This document shows positions 1 to 5,771 of a DNA stretch of 5,771 nt, one piece after another. Source of the stretch: Sutterellaceae bacterium (GTDB taxonomy: Bacteria; Pseudomonadota; Gammaproteobacteria; Burkholderiales; Burkholderiaceae_F); contig JAUNOJ010000118.1 in the NCBI GenBank assembly GCA_030531135.1, positions 1 through 5,771 on the forward strand. The letters run 5' to 3'. The number at the start of each line of letters is the position of its first letter. Within the stretch, counting starts at the first letter, position 1. The notes beneath the pieces are model-generated. The model was not told the DNA's origin. It saw nothing but the letters and a program-made list of their open reading frames with translations, and did not search any database. The translations under genes and the position numbers were made by a program.

Positions 1-3000
1 ATGAATAAGGCTTATAAAGTTGTTCGTTCTCTTCTTCGCGGTCAAGTCGTCACGAGCGAGATCGCATCTTCTTGTCAGGGTAAAGCAATCAAGACTCTTG
101 TTGCGGTTGCCATCGCAGGTTCTTTAGCCGGCAGTGCTCTTGCCCAAAATCTCATCGTCAAAGATCAAGATTATGTCAATGATGTGAAGTTGACGGTTGA
201 GGAGCTTCGCGTCAACAACAAAACATTCACGAACAATAAAACAGTCAGTGCAAGCGTTGTCAATGCAAGAAATGGTGCAGTGATCGAAAATAAAGAGGAC
301 GCAACATTCAAAACAACGGGTGAAGGCATCAACCTTGTCGGCGGCTCGACTTTTATCAACAAAGGAAAGATCAATACAGACTCGATCACGGTGAAGAATT
401 CGATGTTTAGTACCGTGGTCAAAGGCGGTAAGTTGAATACTTGGGCGGTCAATGTTTCCAACGGGGGCACCCTTAATTTGTTGGACCTGAATTCGAGTAC
501 GCAAGATGGCAACGACGCAGGTGAAAAAGACGAATTTGCTCTTCGATTTTATTTAGCACTGGATAACGGAAAACTCCTTTTTAACGGCGAAAAACTAAAA
601 AACATCAGAGTCACAAACAATAACAATAAGGATGGCGCACTGGATTTGTCCAACGGCAACTACGTCTTTGAATCCTTAGCGCTCGACGGAAACGGATCTG
701 TTTACGTTGATGACACGGCTTCGCTACAGTTGGGGAATATGGCGCAATCCGGCGGTATGCTGACAAACGAAGGAACGCTCACGATCAATACATTGACGCT
801 CTCGGGCGGCTCGCTGACCAACGCAGGAAACCTCACTGTAGGGCAGGTAGAGGTGCAAGGCCAAGACTTGGCGATCACAAATACCGGAACGATCTATACA
901 ACCTACGAAAATCTCTTCGTGAAAGCCGATGAGGGTGACGGGTACATGACCAGCGATTTCGTTGCCGCCTTTGGTGAAGAGAGCACGGGCGACATTTATG
1001 AAACATCTTACAAAGGCAAACTCACGTTAAACGAGCTCAAGGCGGCGCAAAAACTCGTTTCCAATGTCGTGTTTGTCAATGCGACAATTACTGCCGATAA
1101 AGAAGGCGATTCACTGAAGTTGAGTGATATCGAAGGAACCAAGAGTGTTCAAACGATTGCAACTGTCAATGGAAACTCAGGTATCGTCAGTCAAAGCACG
1201 AAGCTCGGTGCATTGGAGTTTAATGTTAATGCAGAAAGCTCGTCTGTGAGCATCGGGGTAAGCGACTCTTCGGGAACGTTTGAGATCGGCGGCAATGCCG
1301 AGGGGAGTTTAATTACCGGGATCGAAGACCGCTCAGTTCAGTTTACGAGCGGCCATATCGTGATCGGAAGCGATGACAAAACTACGGCGTTGGATAATGA
1401 TGCCGCAGTGGCGCAAGGTGTGACTCTGACAGCCAAAGGTGCCTTGACGCTGCAAGGACTTGATATCCATGCAAATTCGACATTCAACGTAGCGCAAGGC
1501 GCAAGTGTGGTTGCCGACTATATTTCGGGTGGCGCGATCAACATTGACGGCGGTTCTCTCTTTGTTTTGGCATCTAAGCCGGTCAACACTACGCGTGCCG
1601 TTGCTAGTGATTCGAGTTTTAAGGTCGGGTCCGATATCCATGCCGATTCAACGCAAAGTCAAAACGATGTCTATATCACCTTTGGCAATGCCGATACGGC
1701 TCGCCGACAGGCTATCTTGTCGAGTTTGGATCATTCGAGCGACCAGAGCTACACAGTGCTTTACCTCGATCGACAAATCGATATAACGGATCGCACTGTC
1801 AATCTGAATTCGGAAAGAACGGACAATGGTCTTTATGCCGGCGACAATGCGAGAATTTATGCGAATCTTCAATCCTTTGTCGATAACGGATTTGATCCTC
1901 AAAACGATTCTTTAGTGATCGGAACGGAGTCCGGGGTCATTAGGAATCTGGTTTTAACCGATTTGACAGCCGAAGCTTTTACCAAAACCGCGACAGGCAA
2001 ATTTAAGTTGAATGTCGGCACCGGTATCAAAGTCGACACTGTTGACATGGGCACGGATTTCTATCAAGGCAACGGTAACAACAAAGGTGTGTTGACAGTT
2101 TCCGTCAACACGGACAAGGTTGCCGAGACTAAAGCTCAAGGCCTGCAGTTCACCGGTCAACTCGACCAAGCGCTTGGCGCGATGGACTTTTCCAACGATC
2201 TTGTGCGTGCCGTCATCTTCGGCAACCGGAATTTGACCGTAGCCGACGTTGCTTCGGCAAATGCAGCAAGCAACATGGCCGTGGCCGGCGGCACTTTCTC
2301 GACGGCGATGGATATCCATCACGAAGTTGTGAAGGCCGTGAACCGCCGTACGTCGCTTGCCTACGTCAATGTCTCTCGCTCCGAACCCTCAACGACCGTG
2401 TGGGCGGACGTGATTGCCTCTGACAACGAAGCCAAAGAACTCTACGGTTCTGCTCAAGGATATGAAAGCAACGTCTACGGCGGTATGCTCGGCTTTGACG
2501 TGACGACCGAAGTAGGCACCGTTTTGGGTGCGGCCGTGCATGTCGGTACAGCAGACGCAAACTCCTTAGGCAGCAGTGTCAAGACCGATTCCGACACCGA
2601 CTTCTACGGCATTGAGCTTTACGCGTCGCAACGCTTTGCCGACTTTAACGTGCAGGTCGATTTGGGTTATATCCATACGGATAACGATCTCTCTACCAAG
2701 GGGACGTACGGTGCCTTTAGCGAAAGCCTGGACGGCGACATCTGGACGTTCGGTGTCAACGGCGAATTGTTGATGACTTCGGGCGCATTGAACGTGGTGC
2801 CGCACATCGGCGCGCGCGTCACTCGCATCGACATGGACGATTCTGTGTACGGCGCCGAATATGACGCCATGGTGCTGTATCAAACGCCGGTGGGTGTAAC
2901 GGTTTCGGGTAACTTTGAAACCGGTGCCTGGAAGTGGTCTCCGCTTTTTGATCTGTCGATAGTACCGACCTTTGGCGACAATGATGCCGTAGCAAACTTT

Positions 3001-3174
3001 GTTGGAAACAGCGTCCATACGCGAGTGGTCGATACCAGTCCCGTGCAGGCTACATTGGGTGTGAGTGCTCAGAGCGGTGCTTGGACCATGGGGCTCAATT
3101 ACGGTTTGAGCGCATCAGGGAAAAGCGATCGTTTCAACAATTCTTGGAATTTGAACGTTAGGTTCAGTTTCTAA
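1..3174 (+). CDS. Classical (type Va) autotransporter with ESPR signal peptide, large passenger and C-terminal beta-barrel
   Basis: This is a secreted or surface-displayed protein: the C-terminal barrel inserts in the outer membrane and carries the passenger out. Residues 1-28 (MNKAYKVVRSLLRGQVV and on) match the extended signal peptide region of large beta- and gammaproteobacterial autotransporters. A hydrophobic core follows at about 31-47, with likely cleavage after ALA at residue 48. Residues 49 to about 750 are the passenger, rich in Asn, Gly, Ser, Thr and Val with repeated LTNxGxL-like strands, as in beta-helical passengers. I see no protease, lipase or pertactin-type motif. About 755-783 is a likely pore-spanning helix (ends near HHEVVKAVNRRTS). 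About 798-1057 is the autotransporter barrel, closing in alternating residues (WNLNVRFSF) with terminal Phe. The only Cys is residue 25, so the mature chain is Cys-free. The start is the ATG at the window edge and fits the ESPR exactly; its promoter and RBS lie outside. The passenger ligand is unknown; adhesin is a guess. Confidence 0.93.
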   Translation: MNKAYKVVRSLLRGQVVTSEIASSCQGKAIKTLVAVAIAGSLAGSALAQNLIVKDQDYVNDVKLTVEELRVNNKTFTNNKTVSASVVNARNGAVIENKEDATFKTTGEGINLVGGSTFINKGKINTDSITVKNSMFSTVVKGGKLNTWAVNVSNGGTLNLLDLNSSTQDGNDAGEKDEFALRFYLALDNGKLLFNGEKLKNIRVTNNNNKDGALDLSNGNYVFESLALDGNGSVYVDDTASLQLGNMAQSGGMLTNEGTLTINTLTLSGGSLTNAGNLTVGQVEVQGQDLAITNTGTIYTTYENLFVKADEGDGYMTSDFVAAFGEESTGDIYETSYKGKLTLNELKAAQKLVSNVVFVNATITADKEGDSLKLSDIEGTKSVQTIATVNGNSGIVSQSTKLGALEFNVNAESSSVSIGVSDSSGTFEIGGNAEGSLITGIEDRSVQFTSGHIVIGSDDKTTALDNDAAVAQGVTLTAKGALTLQGLDIHANSTFNVAQGASVVADYISGGAINIDGGSLFVLASKPVNTTRAVASDSSFKVGSDIHADSTQSQNDVYITFGNADTARRQAILSSLDHSSDQSYTVLYLDRQIDITDRTVNLNSERTDNGLYAGDNARIYANLQSFVDNGFDPQNDSLVIGTESGVIRNLVLTDLTAEAFTKTATGKFKLNVGTGIKVDTVDMGTDFYQGNGNNKGVLTVSVNTDKVAETKAQGLQFTGQLDQALGAMDFSNDLVRAVIFGNRNLTVADVASANAASNMAVAGGTFSTAMDIHHEVVKAVNRRTSLAYVNVSRSEPSTTVWADVIASDNEAKELYGSAQGYESNVYGGMLGFDVTTEVGTVLGAAVHVGTADANSLGSSVKTDSDTDFYGIELYASQRFADFNVQVDLGYIHTDNDLSTKGTYGAFSESLDGDIWTFGVNGELLMTSGALNVVPHIGARVTRIDMDDSVYGAEYDAMVLYQTPVGVTVSGNFETGAWKWSPLFDLSIVPTFGDNDAVANFVGNSVHTRVVDTSPVQATLGVSAQSGAWTMGLNYGLSASGKSDRFNNSWNLNVRFSF
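748..855 (+). repeat. Two tandem 18-residue beta-solenoid repeats within the autotransporter passenger
   Basis: Residues 250-267 (SGGMLTNEGTLTINTLTL) and 268-285 (SGGSLTNAGNLTVGQVEV) are adjacent copies of one unit. The shared pattern is SGGxLTNxGxLT followed by alternating hydrophobic residues. A degenerate third rung (QGQDLAITNTGTIYT, from residue 286) may continue it. The period fits one turn of a right-handed beta-helix. The DNA copies are diverged at many codons, so this is a protein-level repeat and not a recent DNA duplication. Confidence 0.7.
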
Positions 3175-3190
3175 AAGCGGCTTACAACTT

Positions 3191-3233
3191 GAACCGGCAG
3201 GCTGAGATGAACGCCTCGGCCTTTTGCCGGTTC
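3191..3233 (+). terminator. Long interrupted hairpin after the autotransporter, probable transcription terminator
   Basis: The hairpin begins 16 bp after the autotransporter stop codon. The outer stem GAACCGGCA (3191-3199) pairs perfectly with TGCCGGTTC (3225-3233). The inner stem GGCTGAG (3200-3206) pairs with CTCGGCC (3215-3221) with one G-U, around an 8-nt loop. A TTT bulge (3222-3224) separates the stems. The inner hairpin followed by TTTT (3222-3225) resembles a short intrinsic terminator, while the full structure lacks a T-run after 3233. It may act as a terminator or as a 3'-end stabilising structure. Confidence 0.6.
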
Positions 3234-3290
3234 TCAAATGTAAAGCTACGCCGTTTCTGTTAAGATTCGACGCCCGAGTTCGGTTGCGAT

Positions 3291-3318
3291 AAAAAGAGCG
3301 CGACAATCGTGCGCTTTT
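3291..3318 (+). terminator. Short GC hairpin with A-run before and T-run after, possible terminator overlapping the tRNA promoter
   Basis: AGCGC (3297-3301) pairs with GCGCT (3311-3315) around a 9-nt loop. It is preceded by five A (3291-3295) and followed by TTTT (3315-3318). The A-stem-T layout could work on both strands. The stem is only 5 bp and sits where the -35 region of the tRNA promoter should be. It could therefore equally be a regulatory dyad or chance. Confidence 0.35.
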
Positions 3319-3326
3319 GCTACAAT
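3318..3326 (+). promoter_or_regulatory. Extended -10 promoter for the tRNA-Arg gene
   Basis: TGC-TACAAT (3318-3326) is an extended -10 element: TG, one base, then a hexamer matching TATAAT at five of six positions. It is followed by GCCC (3327-3330), a GC-rich discriminator of the kind found at stable-RNA promoters under stringent control. Transcription would start near 3333, about 18 nt before the mature tRNA 5' end at 3351. No good -35 hexamer lies 16-18 bp upstream, which fits reliance on the extended -10. Confidence 0.55.
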
Positions 3327-3350
3327 GCCCGAACCTTCAAAAATTTGGTT

Positions 3351-3426
3351 GCCTCCGTAGTTCAACAGGATAGAACGAGCCCCTCCTAAGGGTTAAATCT
3401 GAGTTCGAGTCTCGGCGGGGGTGCCA
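3351..3426 (+). tRNA. tRNA-Arg, anticodon CCU, with genomically encoded CCA
   Basis: The gene folds as a full 76-nt cloverleaf. The acceptor GCCTCCG (3351-3357) pairs with CGGGGGT (3416-3422). The D-stem GTTC/GAAC (3360-3363, 3373-3376) encloses a loop with GG at 3368-3369. The anticodon stem is AGCCC/GGGTT (3378-3382, 3390-3394). The anticodon loop CTCCTAA carries CCT at 3385-3387. The variable loop is 4 nt. The T-stem CTGAG/CTCGG (3399-3403, 3411-3415) holds the TTCGAGT loop. The discriminator is G3423 and CCA is 3424-3426. It reads AGG arginine codons, usually rare ones. The first acceptor pair is G-U (G3351 with T3422) where G-C is usual, and T3354-G3419 is a second wobble. It appears to be a single-gene unit with its own promoter. 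Confidence 0.95.
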
Positions 3427-3444
3427 GATCTCAAGCTTTGTCAG

Positions 3445-3470
3445 TGTCCCATTCGGACAATTTCTCTTTT
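3445..3470 (+). terminator. Small hairpin plus T-rich tail, probable terminator of the tRNA transcript
   Basis: TGTCC (3445-3449) pairs with GGACA (3455-3459) around the loop CATTC. It is followed by ATTTCTCTTTT (3460-3470). A competing pairing TTGTC/GACAA (3438-3442, 3456-3460) overlaps it. The hairpin lies 18 nt after the tRNA CCA end and before the Fic gene, where a tRNA transcript should end. The stem is short and the T-tract is broken by two C. Confidence 0.45.
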
Positions 3471-3486
3471 GCTTTGCTCCGAAATT

Positions 3487-3522
3487 TTGACAGTCAACGC
3501 TCATCTATTTTTGTCTCAAAAA
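3487..3522 (+). promoter_or_regulatory. Leader of the Fic gene: consensus -35 and two short dyads, candidate promoter/operator
   Basis: TTGACA (3487-3492) is a perfect sigma70 -35 hexamer, but no good -10 lies 16-18 bp downstream: the best stretch around 3506-3514 is T-rich without a clean TAnnnT. The -35 is half of the dyad TTGAC-A-GTCAA (3487-3497). A second dyad, TTTTTG-TCT-CAAAAA (3508-3522), lies at the expected -10/start region, ending 12 bp before the Fic ATG. Such placement would suit a repressor, but this is inference from position and symmetry only. Confidence 0.25.
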
Positions 3523-3534
3523 TGAAACAAAATC

Positions 3535-4389
3535 ATGCGCAATTTCGATTACATAGACCTCGCAGAGAAATACGACACGTCTGAGCGCATGTCGCTTGTT
3601 TCTGCGATTGGCCAAGAAGCAGAGAAACTTGAGTCTTATCTCAAAGTCGATTCGGCAAGGCTGCGGACACTGAAAGCTTCTGCAAAGTTTGCAAGCACCA
3701 AAGCCTCCAATGCTATTGAGAGCATCACGGCAAGCGACGAGCGTATTGGCCTTTTGATCGAAGGGGCAACGCCGGCAACCGAAAACGAAGCACAGATCGC
3801 GGGATATTGTGATGCGCTTTCGATCGTCAACGACAATTTCGAAGCCATTCCGGTAACGCGCAACTACATCTTGCAACTGCATAAGATTCTCTACGGACGC
3901 AGCGGGAGCCCTATCGGCGGCAAAACGAAAAGCGTGCAAAATTTCATTTCGGCGGTTTACCCCGACGGTCGTAAGGAAACGCTTTTTACGCCGCTCGCTG
4001 CCTACGAAACACCGCAAGCATTGGATCAATTGTGCGATGCGTACAACCGCGTGATTGCGGCCAAGGCGGCAGATCCCTTGATCGTCATCCCGATTTTCGT
4101 GCACGACTTCCTTTGCATTCATCCGTTTGACGACGGTAACGGGCGCATGAGCCGGCTTCTGACATCGTTATTGCTGTTGCAAAACGGCGTGACCGTCGGC
4201 AAATACGTGTCTCTGGAAAACGAAATCTATAAGGCTCAGGCAGAGTATTACGCCGCACTGCGTCAGGCAGGAAAGGGCTGGCACGAAGGCATGGAAGATG
4301 TCACGCCCTTCGTTAAATATGCGCTCGAAACAATTTTGGCAGCTTACAAAGCCTTGTCGGAAACTTTAGGAGCGGTTACGACAGAATAA
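3535..4389 (+). CDS. Fic-domain protein (class II, N-terminal inhibitory helix), probable AMPylase lacking the usual C-terminal winged helix
   Basis: Fic enzymes transfer a nucleotide part, usually AMP from ATP, to a hydroxyl side chain of a target protein in the cytoplasm. Catalytic motif HPFDDGNGRMSR lies at residues 196-207: catalytic His196, metal-binding Asp200, and phosphate-binding Asn202, Arg204 and Arg207 are all present. The flap region is about 130-152 (GKTKSVQNF onward). SNAIES at 58-63 matches the class II inhibitory helix (S/T)xxxE(G/N): Ser58 and Glu62 are kept but the last position is Ser63. The N-terminus MRNFDYIDL fits relatives as I know them and supports this start, although no Shine-Dalgarno sequence is visible. 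At 284 residues the protein stops just after the helix TPFVKYALETILAAYKAL, where relatives of about 350-380 residues continue into a winged-helix domain. No antitoxin gene is adjacent, which fits a self-inhibited class. The target is unknown. The last 46 bp overlap the convergent symporter gene. Confidence 0.9.
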   Translation: MRNFDYIDLAEKYDTSERMSLVSAIGQEAEKLESYLKVDSARLRTLKASAKFASTKASNAIESITASDERIGLLIEGATPATENEAQIAGYCDALSIVNDNFEAIPVTRNYILQLHKILYGRSGSPIGGKTKSVQNFISAVYPDGRKETLFTPLAAYETPQALDQLCDAYNRVIAAKAADPLIVIPIFVHDFLCIHPFDDGNGRMSRLLTSLLLLQNGVTVGKYVSLENEIYKAQAEYYAALRQAGKGWHEGMEDVTPFVKYALETILAAYKALSETLGAVTTE

Positions 4390-5669
4390 ACCGCCCCAAT
4401 AGACGCCACTCCGATTCCGACAAACGTCCAAAGATTGTCTCCGGTGAGATTGCCCGCAAGCCCCAAGACGCCGCCCGAAACGGCGCTTACAAGCCAAATG
4501 CCCGGTCGCGCCCGACGAACGCCGCCCACCACTAAAAAGAGAAGGGGTGCCGCAACTCCGGGTACAAAGAGCGAATAGGCTTTGAGCAACCACCCGATAA
4601 TATCGCCCGAGACCCAAGCGCTGGAACAAGCCAAAAGACCAAGGACAAAACTGAAAAGCCGCACTGCCTGCGGGCGCTCTTTGCCGCAAACGTCTTTTTC
4701 CAAGATACCGGCAGCCGATAGCAGCAATGTATCGGCTGACCCCGATAGTGCACTTACCAACCCCAAAGCCAGCATGGCAACGATCACGGTCGGCAACGGC
4801 GAGTCGACTAAGAGCCAATCGGTGACAGGTTGCTTTGCCTCGATATTGAGTAACGCCATCATCGTGACGATAACTCCGAAAAACGCGAGTACCGGTGCGG
4901 CACCCAATGCGGCGTGTTTGGCCGCCTCGGGACTCTTGGCTGCAAAGGTGCGGGAAAACATATCGGGTCCAATCACAAACGTGATGCCGACCAACAGCAT
5001 CATCTCCAACCACTGAACCACGCCGAAGGTCTCGGTAAAAGGAATTTTGGGCAGAGCCAAGACGGCTTGCGGACGATCCCACAGGCACCAAAGCGCCGTC
5101 AATGTAAAGCCAACTAATAAAAGTACGGCCTGAAGCGCATCGGTGCGAATCACGCCGCGCTGCCCGCCCATGGCCGTGTGTAGGATGATGCCGAAGGCCA
5201 AAGCCGCATAAAGAATATCGGCTTCTATTCCCCCGACAATGACGCTCAAAAGTGCGCGCAGTGCACAAAACTGTGCCGCCGTGACCGCCACCCAAGACAC
5301 ACTGATAATAAGACCGGCCCAACGCTCGGCACTGCGCCCGACTTGCAAGGCCAGAAGGTGTGGCAAAGTGATGGCTTGGGTTTTGCGAATGAAGGGCGCC
5401 ACAAAGAGTCCGTGAATCGTCAAGCCGATGGCGCCTACGCCCAACCACCAAAAAGCGGCCGGCCCGATTTTTTGCGCCAAGGAACCGATCCCGAGCGTGG
5501 CCGATCCGCCGATGATGGTGCTCACTAGAGACAGAGCACAGAGCGTTGCCGACGTCGTGCCCGAGGTGGTGAGGAAATTACGGATCGTTTGGTTCTTTTT
5601 CGTGCCGCAAATTCCAAGCCACAGCAAGGCAGCTAAATAGAGCACAATCAGAGTTGTCAAAAGAGTCAT
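4344..5669 (-). CDS. Sodium:solute symporter (SSS) family inner-membrane permease, substrate unknown
   Basis: This secondary transporter probably uses the sodium gradient to import a small solute across the inner membrane. The 441-residue protein is very hydrophobic, with about 12-13 membrane segments, roughly at 2-21, 40-63, 72-93, 118-146, 150-166, 178-197, 221-237, 254-276, 292-315, 337-353, 357-382, 391-408 and 413-432. Family signatures are GGQRGVIRTDALQ (168-180), the SSS loop pattern GGxxxVxxTDxxQ, and LSGSADTLLLSAAGILEKD (308-326), which corresponds to the MSTADSQLLxxSSxxxxD region of transmembrane helix 8. Early segment LVSTIIGGSATLG (48-60) fits the first core helix. It is somewhat shorter than the 480-550 residues usual in the family, mostly through a short C-terminus. 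The ATG at 5669 is the only start after the in-frame stop at 5706-5708; no Shine-Dalgarno sequence precedes it. PutP, PanF or sialate-type assignment is not possible by eye. Confidence 0.88.
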   Translation of the reverse strand: MTLLTTLIVLYLAALLWLGICGTKKNQTIRNFLTTSGTTSATLCALSLVSTIIGGSATLGIGSLAQKIGPAAFWWLGVGAIGLTIHGLFVAPFIRKTQAITLPHLLALQVGRSAERWAGLIISVSWVAVTAAQFCALRALLSVIVGGIEADILYAALAFGIILHTAMGGQRGVIRTDALQAVLLLVGFTLTALWCLWDRPQAVLALPKIPFTETFGVVQWLEMMLLVGITFVIGPDMFSRTFAAKSPEAAKHAALGAAPVLAFFGVIVTMMALLNIEAKQPVTDWLLVDSPLPTVIVAMLALGLVSALSGSADTLLLSAAGILEKDVCGKERPQAVRLFSFVLGLLACSSAWVSGDIIGWLLKAYSLFVPGVAAPLLFLVVGGVRRARPGIWLVSAVSGGVLGLAGNLTGDNLWTFVGIGVASIGAVYSVVTAPKVSDKAL

Positions 5670-5707
5670 AGCGGAGATATCGGCCGGGCAAGGGAAAGGT
5701 AGCCGTT

Positions 5708-5736
5708 ATTGTATCGCATTGCTGTCCAAAACAAAA
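5708..5736 (-). promoter_or_regulatory. Candidate sigma70 promoter of the symporter gene
   Basis: On the minus strand TACAAT (5713-5708) matches the -10 consensus at five of six bases. A weak -35, TTTTGT (5736-5731), is 17 bp upstream. Transcription would start near 5701 and give a leader of about 32 nt before the ATG at 5669. The leader ends in GATATCTCCGCT with no purine-rich ribosome site. Nothing else is supported between 5670 and the window end. Confidence 0.4.
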
Positions 5737-5771
5737 TGTGCATAGGGGGATGAGCCTCTCGTAAACCATTG

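Noticed and set aside
64..75. Lipoprotein-type Cys at residue 25 of the autotransporter (ASSC)
   Set aside because: It lies before the hydrophobic core, inside the ESPR, and position -3 is Ala with no preceding hydrophobic stretch, so it is not a lipobox.
2566..3018. 150-codon minus-strand open frame opposite the autotransporter barrel
   Set aside because: It is an antisense shadow of a well-supported barrel domain with no start signal or family features.
3115..3306. 63-codon minus-strand ORF across the autotransporter stop and intergenic hairpin
   Set aside because: It spans the hairpin, has no ribosome site or homology features, and is Arg- and Asn-rich; judged a chance frame.
3351..3534. 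tRNA 3' end as an attachment site for an integrated element carrying the Fic gene
   Set aside because: I found no second copy of the tRNA 3' end in the window and no integrase gene, so there is no support.
3522..3584. 20-codon ORF starting at ATG 3522 and overlapping the Fic start in another frame
   Set aside because: It has no ribosome site and a basic, unremarkable peptide; it is likely chance, though a translational effect on the Fic gene cannot be excluded.
3505..4122. 205-codon minus-strand open frame opposite the Fic gene
   Set aside because: It is antisense to a clear Fic protein, has Arg- and Cys-rich composition, and shows no recognisable domain.
4366..5451. Long 361-codon open frame on the minus strand inside the symporter gene
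   Set aside because: It is an out-of-frame shadow rich in Arg, His, Cys and Gly with no family match, while the other frame gives a clear membrane transporter.
5578..5769. 63-codon minus-strand ORF over the symporter start
   Set aside because: It runs out of frame into the symporter N-terminus and covers its likely promoter, with no recognisable features.

Overview
The window looks like chromosomal DNA from a Gram-negative betaproteobacterium. A gut Sutterellaceae-type member of Burkholderiales (Sutterella or Parasutterella relatives) is the best guess. This rests on a large type V autotransporter with an extended signal peptide region (ESPR), the mixed base composition, and the protein style; no rRNA or other firm taxonomic marker is present.

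Layout from left to right. (1) Positions 1-3174, plus strand: a complete 1057-residue classical autotransporter that begins exactly at the window edge. It has an ESPR and signal peptide, a long cysteine-free passenger of beta-solenoid character, a linker helix, and a C-terminal 12-stranded barrel ending in Phe. (2) Positions 3175-3534 hold no protein gene. They contain a strong hairpin that probably ends the autotransporter transcript, a second short hairpin, an extended -10 promoter, a tRNA-Arg(CCU) gene with encoded CCA, a small terminator-like hairpin behind it, and an AT-rich leader with two short dyads before the next gene. (3) Positions 3535-4389, plus strand: a class II Fic-domain protein with an intact catalytic motif and an N-terminal inhibitory helix, but without the C-terminal winged-helix part that relatives normally carry. 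(4) Positions 4344-5669, minus strand: a sodium:solute symporter (SSS) family permease, convergent with and overlapping the Fic gene by 46 bp. (5) Positions 5670-5771: the upstream region of the symporter, with a plausible -10 box.

The genes do not form one pathway. The autotransporter, tRNA, Fic protein and symporter appear to be four separate transcription units. The most interesting point is the 3' end of the Fic gene. The family match stops at the end of the Fic core helices, and the reading frame ends inside the 3' end of the opposite-strand permease gene. This looks like an old deletion junction that removed the DNA-binding tail and left two convergent genes sharing their last codons. 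I see no CRISPR array, insertion sequence or recognisable novel multi-gene system.
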